A stretch of 5,378 bases of DNA from NCBI GenBank assembly GCA_030836325.1, contig JAURQC010000100.1, positions 1 through 5,378 on the forward strand. Reading direction: 5' to 3'. Below the pieces are notes generated by a model, which saw nothing but the letters and a program-made list of their open reading frames with translations, was not told where the DNA came from and searched no databases. Origin of the DNA: Candidatus Nanopelagicales bacterium. GTDB taxonomy: Bacteria > Actinomycetota > Actinomycetes > S36-B12. Positions 1 through 5,378 of this stretch are shown piece by piece. Made by a program: the position numbers and the translations under genes. How positions within the stretch are numbered: position 1 is the stretch's first letter; each line of letters opens with the position of its first letter.

Positions 1-516
1 CCCGGCAATCCCCTCGATGTCCAAGATCTCACTAAGCGGATTGGCGATGGATTCGCCGAAGAACGCCTTCGTGTTTGGACGCACTGCAGCGCGCCAGGCC
101 TCGAGATCGTTCGCGTCGTCAACAAAGCTCACCTCGATGCCGAACTTCGGCAGCGTGTGACGGAACAAGTTCACGGTTCCGCCGTACAGACTCGGACTGG
201 CAACGATGTGTGACCCAACCTCGGCGATATTGGCGATAGCCAAGAACTCGGCAGATTGACCGCTGGACACCAGCAGACCACCCACGCCACCTTCGAGTGC
301 TGCGATCCGATCCTCGACGACGGCCTGCGTCGGGTTCATGATGCGGGTGTAGATGTTGCCCAGTTCCTTGAGCGCGAACAGGTTTGCCGCGTGAGTTGTG
401 TCGTTAAACGTGTAGGACGTCGTCTGGTAAATCGGAAGTGCACGAGCATTTGTTGCAGCATCGGGTGCCTGTCCGGCGTGGATCTGCTTGGTTTCGAAGG
501 ACCAGCCTTCACTCAT
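1..516 (-). CDS. metY: O-acetylhomoserine sulfhydrylase (MetY), N-terminal part, cut by window edge
   Basis: Translating the minus strand from 516 gives 172 open codons that run off the left edge; the family is usually about 430 residues. MetY is a cytoplasmic PLP enzyme that makes homocysteine from O-acetylhomoserine and sulfide. Visible Cys/Met-metabolism PLP family features, numbered from M1: the opening FETKQIHAGQ (8-17), YTR (57-59) in IYTRIMNPT, whose Tyr and Arg contact the PLP phosphate of the neighbouring subunit, SSGQSA (84-89) for phosphate binding, the cofactor-stacking Tyr111 in LYGGT, and GESIANP (154-160). The PLP lysine, expected near residue 210, lies outside the window. ATG 516 is chosen because AAGGAG sits 6 bases upstream; an in-frame ATG at 537 would add 7 residues but lacks a ribosome site. 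A SAM-IV-like riboswitch precedes it and fits the assignment. A related sulfhydrylase or cystathionine synthase is possible, but the LYGGTVNLF and GESIANP patterns favour MetY. Confidence 0.93.
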   Translation of the reverse strand, partial: MSEGWSFETKQIHAGQAPDAATNARALPIYQTTSYTFNDTTHAANLFALKELGNIYTRIMNPTQAVVEDRIAALEGGVGGLLVSSGQSAEFLAIANIAEVGSHIVASPSLYGGTVNLFRHTLPKFGIEVSFVDDANDLEAWRAAVRPNTKAFFGESIANPLSEILDIEGIAG

Positions 517-522
517 TGTGAT

Positions 523-528
523 CTCCTT
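523..528 (-). promoter_or_regulatory. Shine-Dalgarno site of metY
   Basis: AAGGAG lies on the minus strand 6 bases before ATG 516. It decides between two in-frame ATGs, 516 and 537, in favour of 516. A weak 5-bp pairing (GATCT at 549-545 with AGATC at 524-520) would touch only the last two bases of this site, so strong occlusion is not evident. Confidence 0.85.
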
Positions 529-552
529 AGCTGTCATGTCTTGTAGATCGTT

Positions 553-624
553 TGTTTCAGTAGAAACAGAGTCGTCGACGGTCGAGTCCGTCGCTTTGCA
601 ACTCCTGGAAGTTGCGGGAAAGCG
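553..624 (-). promoter_or_regulatory. metY leader hairpins between riboswitch and ribosome site (putative expression platform)
   Basis: Three inverted repeats lie in the untranslated leader. The largest (624-592) pairs CGCTTT with AAAGCG and GCAACT with AGTTGC, giving 12 base pairs with a 3-base CCC bulge and a 6-base loop. The next (593-576) pairs CGACGG with CCGTCG around a 6-base loop and shares two bases with the first. The third (568-553) pairs TGTTTC with GAAACA around TACT. None is followed by a run of T on the minus strand, so none looks like a standard intrinsic terminator. The rest of the leader (517-726) has no convincing reading frame. Base pairing is seen directly; a regulatory role is inferred from the position between aptamer and start codon. 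Confidence 0.45.
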
Positions 625-726
625 CCTCGTCGAGCGATGCATGGGTGCACCGCCGTCAGTCAGCACATGAAACGGGTACAGCGCATAAAAGACCTCGCAT
701 CCATCCCGGGGCCTTGCCCTGCGCAA

Positions 727-831
727 GACCCGCGCTTGCCCGAAATCGGGCCAGGTCTCCACCGGAGCACCCCACCGCGGTTGGAGGGTTGCCGTCCAGC
801 AAGCCGGGGCTTGACGCTGGAACTCTTGACC
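727..831 (-). promoter_or_regulatory. SAM-IV type S-adenosylmethionine riboswitch aptamer
   Basis: Read on the minus strand, this segment matches the SAM-IV consensus I know from actinobacteria: GGTCAAGAG, the CCAGC...GCTGG arm enclosing AAGCCCCGGCTT, then GGCAACCCTCC, AACCGCGGTGGGG, and a closing GACC. P1 pairs GGTC (831-828) with GACC (757-754). The P2 arm is CCAGC/GCTGG with inner AAGCC/GGCTT. A short CTCC-GGT-GGAG arm (767-757) precedes P1's 3' strand. A CCCG-ATTT-CGGG hairpin (750-739) follows P1, as expected for the additional SAM-IV hairpin. CCGCG in the P3 loop (780-776) is complementary to CGCGG (734-730), fitting the pseudoknot that distinguishes SAM-IV from SAM-I. It lies in the sense direction ahead of metY, a typical SAM-controlled gene. 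The 3' boundary is approximate. Confidence 0.9.
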
Positions 832-1895
832 TAACGCGGACTATAGCGGCCGATCAGGACCTCGTCCACGACACCCTGTGGGAGGGTGAGCTCATCAAGC
901 GTCACACCCACGAACATCGATTCAACCGCCGCCGGCGGTAGCCCGGCCGACACCGCATCGTCGATGAGTCGGCCCATAACGTCGGCCGGGTCATCTGCCA
1001 AGCATCGATCGATCGCAGCATTGGCCCGGGCACCATCACCGATCAACCACGCCACCACTGCCGTAGCGGCCGCTAGCTTGGCCCCACGCCCTCGCGGCGT
1101 GGCTGCAAGAGCCGCAGTTAGGCCCCGTAGCAATTCACGTCGATCACGGTCGTTCATGCGCGCACCGCACCACATCACAAGATCCCGTCCGGGAGTGTCA
1201 AATGCCGTGATGCGCAAAACATCCGAACTCGCCTGAAGTGGGTCCGACGAAAGCATGACGGCGAGGTCGGATCCATCGACTGATTCGTTTTCCTCACCGC
1301 CACGTTCGTCGGCCTGGGGCCGATAGTCGAATTCACGAGAGATCGCCTCGCGGTTCAGCGCGGGTTGTCTGGGACCAGGTTGACCGGGTGCCGGCGCGAC
1401 CCCCGCTTCCTGCACCCGCTGACGATCCTCAGTGCTGACCCACAACCATGGACCGCCGCTGTCTTGGGTGCCGTTACCAACATCGCGAATCTGCGACCCG
1501 GACAGGTGCAGGCGAGCTCGAAGGGGAACCGCACACCGATCCTCGAGAGCTGCCCACAATCCATCGTGATCGACACGATCAGCACTCACAACGATGCCGA
1601 TAACTTCAGTCGACGCGAAAGATCTGGCAGGTTGAAGGTAAGCATCCGCGTAAACGTCGGCATGCACCTCGGGTGCGAGATCGGCCCGCTGGGCAACAAC
1701 GAGTTCGCCCTCGTTCAACCACAAGAGGACCAAAGACTCACGTGGATGAAATCCCAATAGATGAGGAACCGCGGCACCCAGTGCTGTCACCGACGTCAAA
1801 CGAAGAGACAGGTCGGTGGGGTGGTTGTTGCAGCCATCGTTGTGTTCTGGATTCGTGCGCGCTTGCGTGGCGCCGATGGTTCGATCTAAGTCCAT
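831..1895 (-). CDS. DUF4192 family protein
   Basis: A 354-residue protein of unknown function from a family found mainly in actinobacteria. The N-terminal family signature is visible: LTSVTALGAAVPHLLGFHPRES at about 33-54, followed by a hydrophobic strand LVLLWL. The C-terminal half carries the usual helical block, roughly AAATAVVAWLIGDGARANAAIDRCLADDPA (276-305), and AGLPPAA (317-323), seen in many DUF4192 members. Between them, residues about 138-210 are rich in Gly, Pro, Gln, Ser and acidic residues and look like a flexible linker. No catalytic motif, signal peptide or membrane segment is apparent. ATG 1895 is chosen because the open frame continues upstream to 2048 into the preceding SGNH gene; no in-frame alternative lies nearer the domain without cutting it. 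Its GGAG is only 2 bases from the ATG, so the start is not certain. Its last bases hold the metY promoter and its stop codon overlaps the riboswitch. Confidence 0.85.
   Translation of the reverse strand: MDLDRTIGATQARTNPEHNDGCNNHPTDLSLRLTSVTALGAAVPHLLGFHPRESLVLLWLNEGELVVAQRADLAPEVHADVYADAYLQPARSFASTEVIGIVVSADRVDHDGLWAALEDRCAVPLRARLHLSGSQIRDVGNGTQDSGGPWLWVSTEDRQRVQEAGVAPAPGQPGPRQPALNREAISREFDYRPQADERGGEENESVDGSDLAVMLSSDPLQASSDVLRITAFDTPGRDLVMWCGARMNDRDRRELLRGLTAALAATPRGRGAKLAAATAVVAWLIGDGARANAAIDRCLADDPADVMGRLIDDAVSAGLPPAAVESMFVGVTLDELTLPQGVVDEVLIGRYSPR
840..868 (-). promoter_or_regulatory. Predicted sigma70-type promoter of the metY riboswitch transcript
   Basis: On the minus strand, TGGACG (868-863) resembles the -35 box TTGACA at four of six positions. 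TATAGT (845-840) resembles the -10 box TATAAT at five of six, and the spacer is exactly 17 bases. Transcription would start about 7 bases after the -10 box, near 831-833, which is the first base of the aptamer. The promoter lies wholly within the last codons of the DUF4192 gene. Prediction from sequence and position only. Confidence 0.6.
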
Positions 1896-1911
1896 GACTC
1901 CACAGTGGGCA

Positions 1912-1930
1912 TTCCACACACGGCGTGGAA
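1912..1930 (-). other. Inverted repeat in the SGNH-DUF4192 gap
   Basis: TTCCAC and GTGGAA pair over 6 bases around a 7-base loop, 17 bases before the DUF4192 ATG. There is no T run after it, so a terminator is unlikely. It may be a leader hairpin near a poorly spaced ribosome site, or chance. Confidence 0.3.
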
Positions 1931-1960
1931 CCGACCGTTGCGGATCAGTGGATGACGTGA

Positions 1961-2746
1961 TCAGCGCTTGTGGATGACCCGATACTGCGGATCCTTGGGA
2001 TCGATTCCCGCCCCGGAAGTCACCCCTCGAATCCGGCGCCCGAGCCACGGTCCGGCGTGGCTCATGAACCAGCCGACATCTTCGCGCCGGCGCCGAGCCC
2101 AGCCTGGTCGCGGCGGGTCAGGAACAGGGCTGCGCCACTGGTTTCCACCCATGCCCAGGGCCTCCATCACGGCTTCGGACGTCAGCCGATGCCCCAGGGG
2201 GGAAAGGTGCAGCCGATCGGCGGACCACAGCCTGTCGTCGTCATACAGGGCAATTCCCCAGAAATCGACCACCGAACACCCGTAGGTGCGGGCAATTTCG
2301 AGTGTGGCCGAGCGATACGAGCGCATTCGATCTGCGATGTTGGCCAGCGCCCGTGAGCGTCGCGAAGGGTCACCGAAGGCGAACAGCAAGACATGCGAGC
2401 CGTGCCGAGTCAATTGCCGAACGCTGTCCTCGAGCGCCGTGGCCACGGCATCTAGATCGAATGAACGACGCAGCGAATCGTTGACCCCGGCGCCGATGGT
2501 TACGAGATCAGGATTCAGTTCAAGCGCGCGTGGTACTTGCTCAATAGAAATCTGCGGTGCGAGACGTCCGCGAATCGCAAGATTGGCGTAGGAGATCTCC
2601 TCCAGGTTCTGCCGAGAGACCAGTAATTCCGCCGCTCGATCAGCCCAGCCGCGATGTCTGCCATCGAAGCGAAGATCGTCATCGAGGCCCTCAGTGAATG
2701 AATCCCCAATCGCAACGAAACTTCGGATCGCCTGAGGACGACTCAT
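1961..2746 (-). CDS. SGNH/GDSL-type esterase or acylhydrolase
   Basis: A 261-residue cytoplasmic-looking hydrolase. All SGNH blocks are present, numbered from M1: block I GDSFTEG with the nucleophile Ser16; block II YANLAIRG ending in Gly60; block III GAGVND with Asn89 (86-91 region); block V SADRLHLS with Asp177 and His180. Members cleave ester bonds of lipids, acylated sugars or thioesters; the substrate here cannot be read from sequence. After the catalytic domain, residues about 195-261 form a basic Trp/Pro/Arg-rich tail (DVGWFMSHAGPWLGRRIRG) that I associate with actinobacterial homologues. No signal peptide is seen. ATG 2746 is used because the domain begins directly after it; the frame stays open to 2950, but that extension has no domain character and overlaps the upstream gene. 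The ribosome site is weak (GAGAG about 11 bases upstream). It lies 118 bases after the membrane protein gene and 65 bases before DUF4192, on the same strand. Confidence 0.92.
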   Translation of the reverse strand: MSRPQAIRSFVAIGDSFTEGLDDDLRFDGRHRGWADRAAELLVSRQNLEEISYANLAIRGRLAPQISIEQVPRALELNPDLVTIGAGVNDSLRRSFDLDAVATALEDSVRQLTRHGSHVLLFAFGDPSRRSRALANIADRMRSYRSATLEIARTYGCSVVDFWGIALYDDDRLWSADRLHLSPLGHRLTSEAVMEALGMGGNQWRSPVPDPPRPGWARRRREDVGWFMSHAGPWLGRRIRGVTSGAGIDPKDPQYRVIHKR

Positions 2747-2839
2747 GATTGATGGGCTCTCGACATCGTCACCGGATCGCCATGTGATTCGTGGGTCATC
2801 TGGACAACAAAGGACCCGGCCGCCGAAGGCTTCCCCTCC

Positions 2840-2857
2840 CGCGACGACCGGGTCGCG
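2840..2857 (-). terminator. Possible weak terminator hairpin after the membrane protein gene
   Basis: CGCGAC and GTCGCG pair over 6 bases around a 6-base loop, beginning 7 bases after the TAG of the upstream gene on the minus strand. The 3' side continues GGAGGGG with no T run, so it is not a classical intrinsic terminator. It could be a U-less terminator, a 3'-end stabilising hairpin, or chance in GC-rich DNA. Confidence 0.3.
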
Positions 2858-2864
2858 CCAAACA

Positions 2865-3983
2865 CTAGTGCGTACCTTCCACGTCCTTCGCACCGACACT
2901 CCGGGCGGCGAAGGCTTGACCAGCTCGCCGGTACCAGGCGAGCAAAGCAAACAATCCGATGACGATTTGCGGGAAGTAAGACGTTGCCCTCCACACGAGA
3001 TCCGCAGCGGTAGCCGCCCCCTTCTCGGTACCTGAACTCACGAGCAACTGGATCATCAATGCGTCCATCGTTCCAAGCCCACCGGGCGTGATCGGAACCA
3101 TCAGCATGATGTGACTGACTGCGTAGGCGCCGAACGCGGCGAGCGGATTGGTGCCGGGTTGGTCCCATCCCTCTACTCCGCGTAGCGCTGCGAACAAGAT
3201 CAAGAACTGCGTGAAACTGATACCCACCTGCGCCGCGGTGAGCCACAGCCACCGTCGTTTCAGCAGATCGTACATATCAACGCGGAATTTGCGAATGGGT
3301 GCAGATACATCCAGATCCGCAAAGCGCGCCACGCGAGACGTCAGCGGCTTGAGCAGAGTATTACCGAGATTTCCCACCCGATCGGCCAGCGGCGCCGAAC
3401 GCATGATCCCAACGAACAGCACGATGATGACGGTCAAAATGACAAGACCCAAAGGGCCCAGCCAGGCAACGCTGTCCGCAGTTCCCACGATCGACAAGGC
3501 GAGAACACCCATGATGGGAAAGCCCAGGCTGATGAAAGTGCTCCAAATGCTTACCGCCGTGATAGCCGCGGTCGCAGCCGTAGGCGGCAATCGAAAACTT
3601 GTGAGCATTCCGAACTGGACCGCTAGCCCAACCGCGCCGCCTGCGGGAACACCATTGCTGATGGTGAAAGCCGCCTGGTTGACCTGCTGCGACTGCAAGT
3701 ACGTAAGCCGGGGTTCAGCTGCCCGGTACGCGAATCCGTACACCGCCAGGTAGATGACCACGGTCACCGCGATGATTGCAAGAGCTCCCCACGTCATGGA
3801 CTGCAAAGACTTCAGTGCTTCGCTGTAACTGCCGATTTGCGGAATGACCTTCCAAAAAATCAACACGATGAAGGCGATACCGATGACACCAAGAACCACG
3901 GACTTGCGCACATCTAGCCTGGCCTGAGGGGCTTGCACCGACTGCGTTGCGTCGTCCGCAGCGGACTCCTGATCCTCAGGCAT
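2865..3983 (-). CDS. Multi-pass membrane protein, lysylphosphatidylglycerol synthase TM region / UPF0104 family
   Basis: A 372-residue integral membrane protein. After a hydrophilic acidic N-terminus (1-24), hydrophobic segments occur near residues 28-47, 65-85, 105-127, 140-167, 174-194, 247-268, 286-300, 305-317 and 331-351, separated by a soluble basic loop around 195-245. The segment VPITPGGLGTMDA (296-308) matches the PxTPGGLGxxE hallmark of the LPG_synthase_TM (PF03706) fold, with Asp where Glu is commoner. The family includes the flippase half of MprF and stand-alone transporters of lipid-linked substrates. There is no C-terminal aminoacyl transferase domain, so it should not itself make lysyl-PG. 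The lipid or glycolipid substrate is unknown. ATG 3983 is preferred because AGG lies 8 bases upstream; the frame also allows ATG 4022, which would add 13 residues and has no ribosome site. It is divergent from the VOC gene. Confidence 0.85.
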   Translation of the reverse strand: MPEDQESAADDATQSVQAPQARLDVRKSVVLGVIGIAFIVLIFWKVIPQIGSYSEALKSLQSMTWGALAIIAVTVVIYLAVYGFAYRAAEPRLTYLQSQQVNQAAFTISNGVPAGGAVGLAVQFGMLTSFRLPPTAATAAITAVSIWSTFISLGFPIMGVLALSIVGTADSVAWLGPLGLVILTVIIVLFVGIMRSAPLADRVGNLGNTLLKPLTSRVARFADLDVSAPIRKFRVDMYDLLKRRWLWLTAAQVGISFTQFLILFAALRGVEGWDQPGTNPLAAFGAYAVSHIMLMVPITPGGLGTMDALMIQLLVSSGTEKGAATAADLVWRATSYFPQIVIGLFALLAWYRRAGQAFAARSVGAKDVEGTH

Positions 3984-4048
3984 GGTGAGAGCCTGCCACA
4001 ACCAGACCCCCCGTAGGTCCATGACAACCCATTGGGCAAGATGCGTCT
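3984..4048. promoter_or_regulatory. Divergent intergenic region
   Basis: These 65 bases separate the start codons of the divergent membrane protein and VOC genes, so both promoters should lie here or just inside the genes. On the minus strand, TTGTCA (4027-4022) resembles a -35 box, but no good -10 box lies 16-18 bases beyond it. On the plus strand, CAAGAT (4037-4042) could be a -10 box for a leaderless VOC transcript, with no convincing -35 box. Neither is firm. Confidence 0.35.
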
Positions 4049-4687
4049 ATGCGGCTTGACCACCTGTCCTACGCCTGCACCACCAGTGAAATCGCCGACG
4101 TCGTGCAGCGCATCGGAAGTGACTTAGGCGGCACCTTCGTCGACGGTGGTCGCCATCCCTCGTTCGGAACCCGAAACTTCACACTTCCACTCGCCGGTGG
4201 CGCGTACGTGGAGGTCGTCAGCGCCCTCGACCACCCTGCTGCGCTCAAGGCACCCTTCGGCCAGGCGGTGAGTCGCCGAGCCGAACAGGGTGGGGGATGG
4301 CTCAGTTGGGTCCTCTCGGTCGACGACCTCGCCCCCGTCGAGCAGCGCCTGGGTCGAGAGGCTGCGCGTGGCCACCGCATCAGGCCCGACGGTGTCGAGT
4401 TGTGCTGGAAGCAGATCGGCATCTTGGACACCCTGGATCGACCGGAAATTCCATTCTTCGTCTATTGGGACTGCACAGACACCGAGCACCCGAGCGCGGT
4501 TCGCAATGGTGAATCCTCAATTACCATCAAGGCCATCGAACTTTCAGGCGATGACACCGCGGTAGCCGAGATGGTGGGCGGCGAAGCAAATCTGGGCGAC
4601 ATTGCTATTTCGTGGGTCGATGACGACGATCGCGGAGTGTCAGCCGTGACCTTCAATACCCCCAGCGGTACCGTCCGAATCGATTGA
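4049..4687 (+). CDS. Glyoxalase-like (VOC) domain protein
   Basis: A 212-residue soluble protein of the vicinal oxygen chelate superfamily, resembling the Glyoxalase_3 (PF13468) type. The start MRLDHLSYAC has the His5 usual in the first beta strand. GGAYVEVVSALD (50-61) contains the Glu that commonly acts as a metal ligand in VOC proteins. GWLSWVLSVDDL (83-94) matches the strand-turn entering the second half. IPFFVYWDCTDTEHPS resembles the LPFFIEWD...HP motif of this subfamily. The C-terminal part (159-212) completes a further repeat. VOC proteins include lyases, dioxygenases, isomerases and resistance proteins; the reaction here cannot be told. The domain begins right at ATG 4049, so this start is likely, although no Shine-Dalgarno precedes it; a leaderless mRNA is plausible. 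The AI-2E transporter follows 24 bases later on the same strand. Confidence 0.85.
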   Translation: MRLDHLSYACTTSEIADVVQRIGSDLGGTFVDGGRHPSFGTRNFTLPLAGGAYVEVVSALDHPAALKAPFGQAVSRRAEQGGGWLSWVLSVDDLAPVEQRLGREAARGHRIRPDGVELCWKQIGILDTLDRPEIPFFVYWDCTDTEHPSAVRNGESSITIKAIELSGDDTAVAEMVGGEANLGDIAISWVDDDDRGVSAVTFNTPSGTVRID

Positions 4688-4700
4688 TTCCCCCGTTCTG

Positions 4701-4705
4701 GGAGG
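4701..4705 (+). promoter_or_regulatory. Shine-Dalgarno site of the AI-2E transporter gene
   Basis: GGAGG lies 6 bases before ATG 4712, within the 24-base gap after the VOC stop codon. It fixes the start of the transporter and fits translation from a shared mRNA. Confidence 0.85.
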
Positions 4706-4711
4706 TACACA

Positions 4712-5378
4712 ATGGCGGACAATTCGAAATCCAACGGGATACCGCAAACACTCCAGACACTGTCTGGCATCACCTGGCGTGTTCTTATTCTCCTTGCGGG
4801 TCTAGCCGTCCTTGGCCTGGTTATGAACCAGATCTTTCCGGTGGTCATCGCCTTGTTCCTCGCGATGCTTGTTACCGCACTCACCACTCCGGTCATGAAC
4901 GTCTTGCACAAGTTCCTACCCAAAGTCATCGCGATGTTGCTAGCTCTCGCGCTCATCGTCACTGGCATCGTGACGATCTTGTTCATCGTGGTTCGCTCGA
5001 CCATCAGCGAGAGCAGCAAGCTCGTGGCTAGCCTGGAATCTGGGCTGAGTGATATCCGGGACTGGCTCAAGAACGGCCCATTGCAGATGTCGGACGACAA
5101 CATCAGCAACGTCATGTCCCAAGCCGAGTCATGGGGCACCACCGCAGCCAAAGGCTTTTTGGGAGCTGCAGCGGGGGAACTCGGCAACCTGGGTACCGTC
5201 ATCATCGCTGGATCCGTCTTCTTGTTCGGGGTGATCTTCTTTTTGATGACACCGGACAAGATTTGGGGTTGGGTTATCGGCTGGTTACCGAAGTCACTGG
5301 CCTCGTCCGTCGATACGTCTGGACGTATCGCGTGGACGTCAATCTCGGGCTACACCCGCGGCATCGTAATCATCGCAC
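4712..5378 (+). CDS. AI-2E family transporter, N-terminal part, cut by window edge
   Basis: 222 codons are open from ATG 4712 to the right edge; family members are usually about 340-400 residues. After a short polar N-terminus, hydrophobic segments lie near 22-38 and 41-59, with a further one at 72-95. Then comes a hydrophilic, probably extracytoplasmic, segment of about 65 residues (96-160) predicted helical (SESSKLVASLESGLSDIRDWL), then a long hydrophobic stretch at 162-180 ending in FFLMTPDK. This order, with paired N-terminal helices, TTPV after the second helix and YFLL-D-like FFLMTPDK, is characteristic of PF01594 (formerly UPF0118). Members include the E. coli TqsA autoinducer-2 exporter and Na+(K+)/H+ antiporters, so export of AI-2 must not be assumed. 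Start chosen by GGAGG 6 bases upstream. Probably co-transcribed with the VOC gene. The conserved C-terminal PxxxG region is outside the window. Confidence 0.85.
   Translation, partial: MADNSKSNGIPQTLQTLSGITWRVLILLAGLAVLGLVMNQIFPVVIALFLAMLVTALTTPVMNVLHKFLPKVIAMLLALALIVTGIVTILFIVVRSTISESSKLVASLESGLSDIRDWLKNGPLQMSDDNISNVMSQAESWGTTAAKGFLGAAAGELGNLGTVIIAGSVFLFGVIFFLMTPDKIWGWVIGWLPKSLASSVDTSGRIAWTSISGYTRGIVIIA

Noticed and set aside
516..537. In-frame upstream ATG at 537 as the metY start
   Set aside because: It would add only MTAKEIT and would place the AAGGAG site inside the coding sequence; no ribosome site precedes it.
256..941. Several small plus-strand open frames (60-109 residues) across the metY leader
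   Set aside because: They run antisense to metY, the riboswitch and the DUF4192 end, have no domain character, and the region is explained by the minus-strand leader.
1896..2048. Longer DUF4192 start at 2048
   Set aside because: It would overlap the end of the SGNH gene by nearly 90 bases and adds an Arg/Ser-rich stretch with no family similarity.
2747..2950. Longer SGNH start at 2950
   Set aside because: The added 68 residues overlap the end of the membrane protein gene and do not resemble a signal peptide or domain; the SGNH fold begins directly after ATG 2746.
2743..3252. 169-residue minus-strand open frame across the membrane protein and SGNH gap
   Set aside because: It is in another frame of the membrane protein gene, with a His/Arg-rich composition and no domain; the overlapping frame has clear family motifs.
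3148..3753. 201-residue plus-strand open frame
   Set aside because: It is antisense to the transmembrane gene, rich in Ser, Arg, Pro and Thr, and has no ribosome site or family motif.
4021..4026. ATGACA as a -35 box for the VOC gene
   Set aside because: A -10 box at normal spacing would fall at or within the start codon and no suitable sequence is there.
4462..5259. 265-residue open frame on the minus strand opposite the VOC and AI-2E genes
   Set aside because: It lies antisense to two well-supported genes, has no recognisable domain, and its composition (rich in Ser, Thr, Met and Arg) is typical of a shadow frame.

Overview
The window looks like chromosomal DNA from an actinobacterium with fairly high GC content. 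Three things point there. A DUF4192 protein is present, a family I know mainly from Actinobacteria. A SAM-IV type S-adenosylmethionine riboswitch, a class described from Actinomycetales, precedes a metY gene. The GDSL/SGNH hydrolase has the Trp/Arg-rich C-terminal tail I associate with actinobacterial homologues. I cannot name a genus. All genes look intact or are cut only by the window edges. I see no mobile element, tRNA, rRNA, CRISPR array or sign of recent transfer.

Layout. A minus-strand block is read from about 3983 down to 1. It holds a multi-pass membrane protein of the LPG_synthase_TM/UPF0104 type (2865-3983), an SGNH/GDSL hydrolase (1961-2746), a DUF4192 protein (831-1895), and, after a 314-base leader, the first 172 codons of metY (1-516), which runs off the left edge. 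A divergent plus-strand pair starts at 4049: a glyoxalase-like (VOC) domain protein (4049-4687), then 24 bases later an AI-2E family transporter (from 4712), which runs off the right edge. The 65 bases at 3984-4048 lie between the two divergent blocks.

The most informative part is the metY control region. A SAM-IV-like aptamer (about 831 to 727, minus strand) starts essentially at the stop codon of the DUF4192 gene. A sigma70-type promoter (TGGACG, 17 bases, TATAGT) lies inside the last codons of that gene and would start transcription at about 831-833. The metY transcript would therefore begin with the riboswitch almost at its first base. About 210 bases follow, with several hairpins and no U-tract, before a good Shine-Dalgarno (AAGGAG). 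High SAM would be expected to lower synthesis of O-acetylhomoserine sulfhydrylase, a methionine/homocysteine biosynthesis enzyme. How the switch acts on expression is not evident.

The other genes are housekeeping or uncharacterised families with no obvious shared pathway. I found no new defence, mobile or biosynthetic system. The points most worth checking are the compact promoter-riboswitch arrangement and its unusual expression platform.
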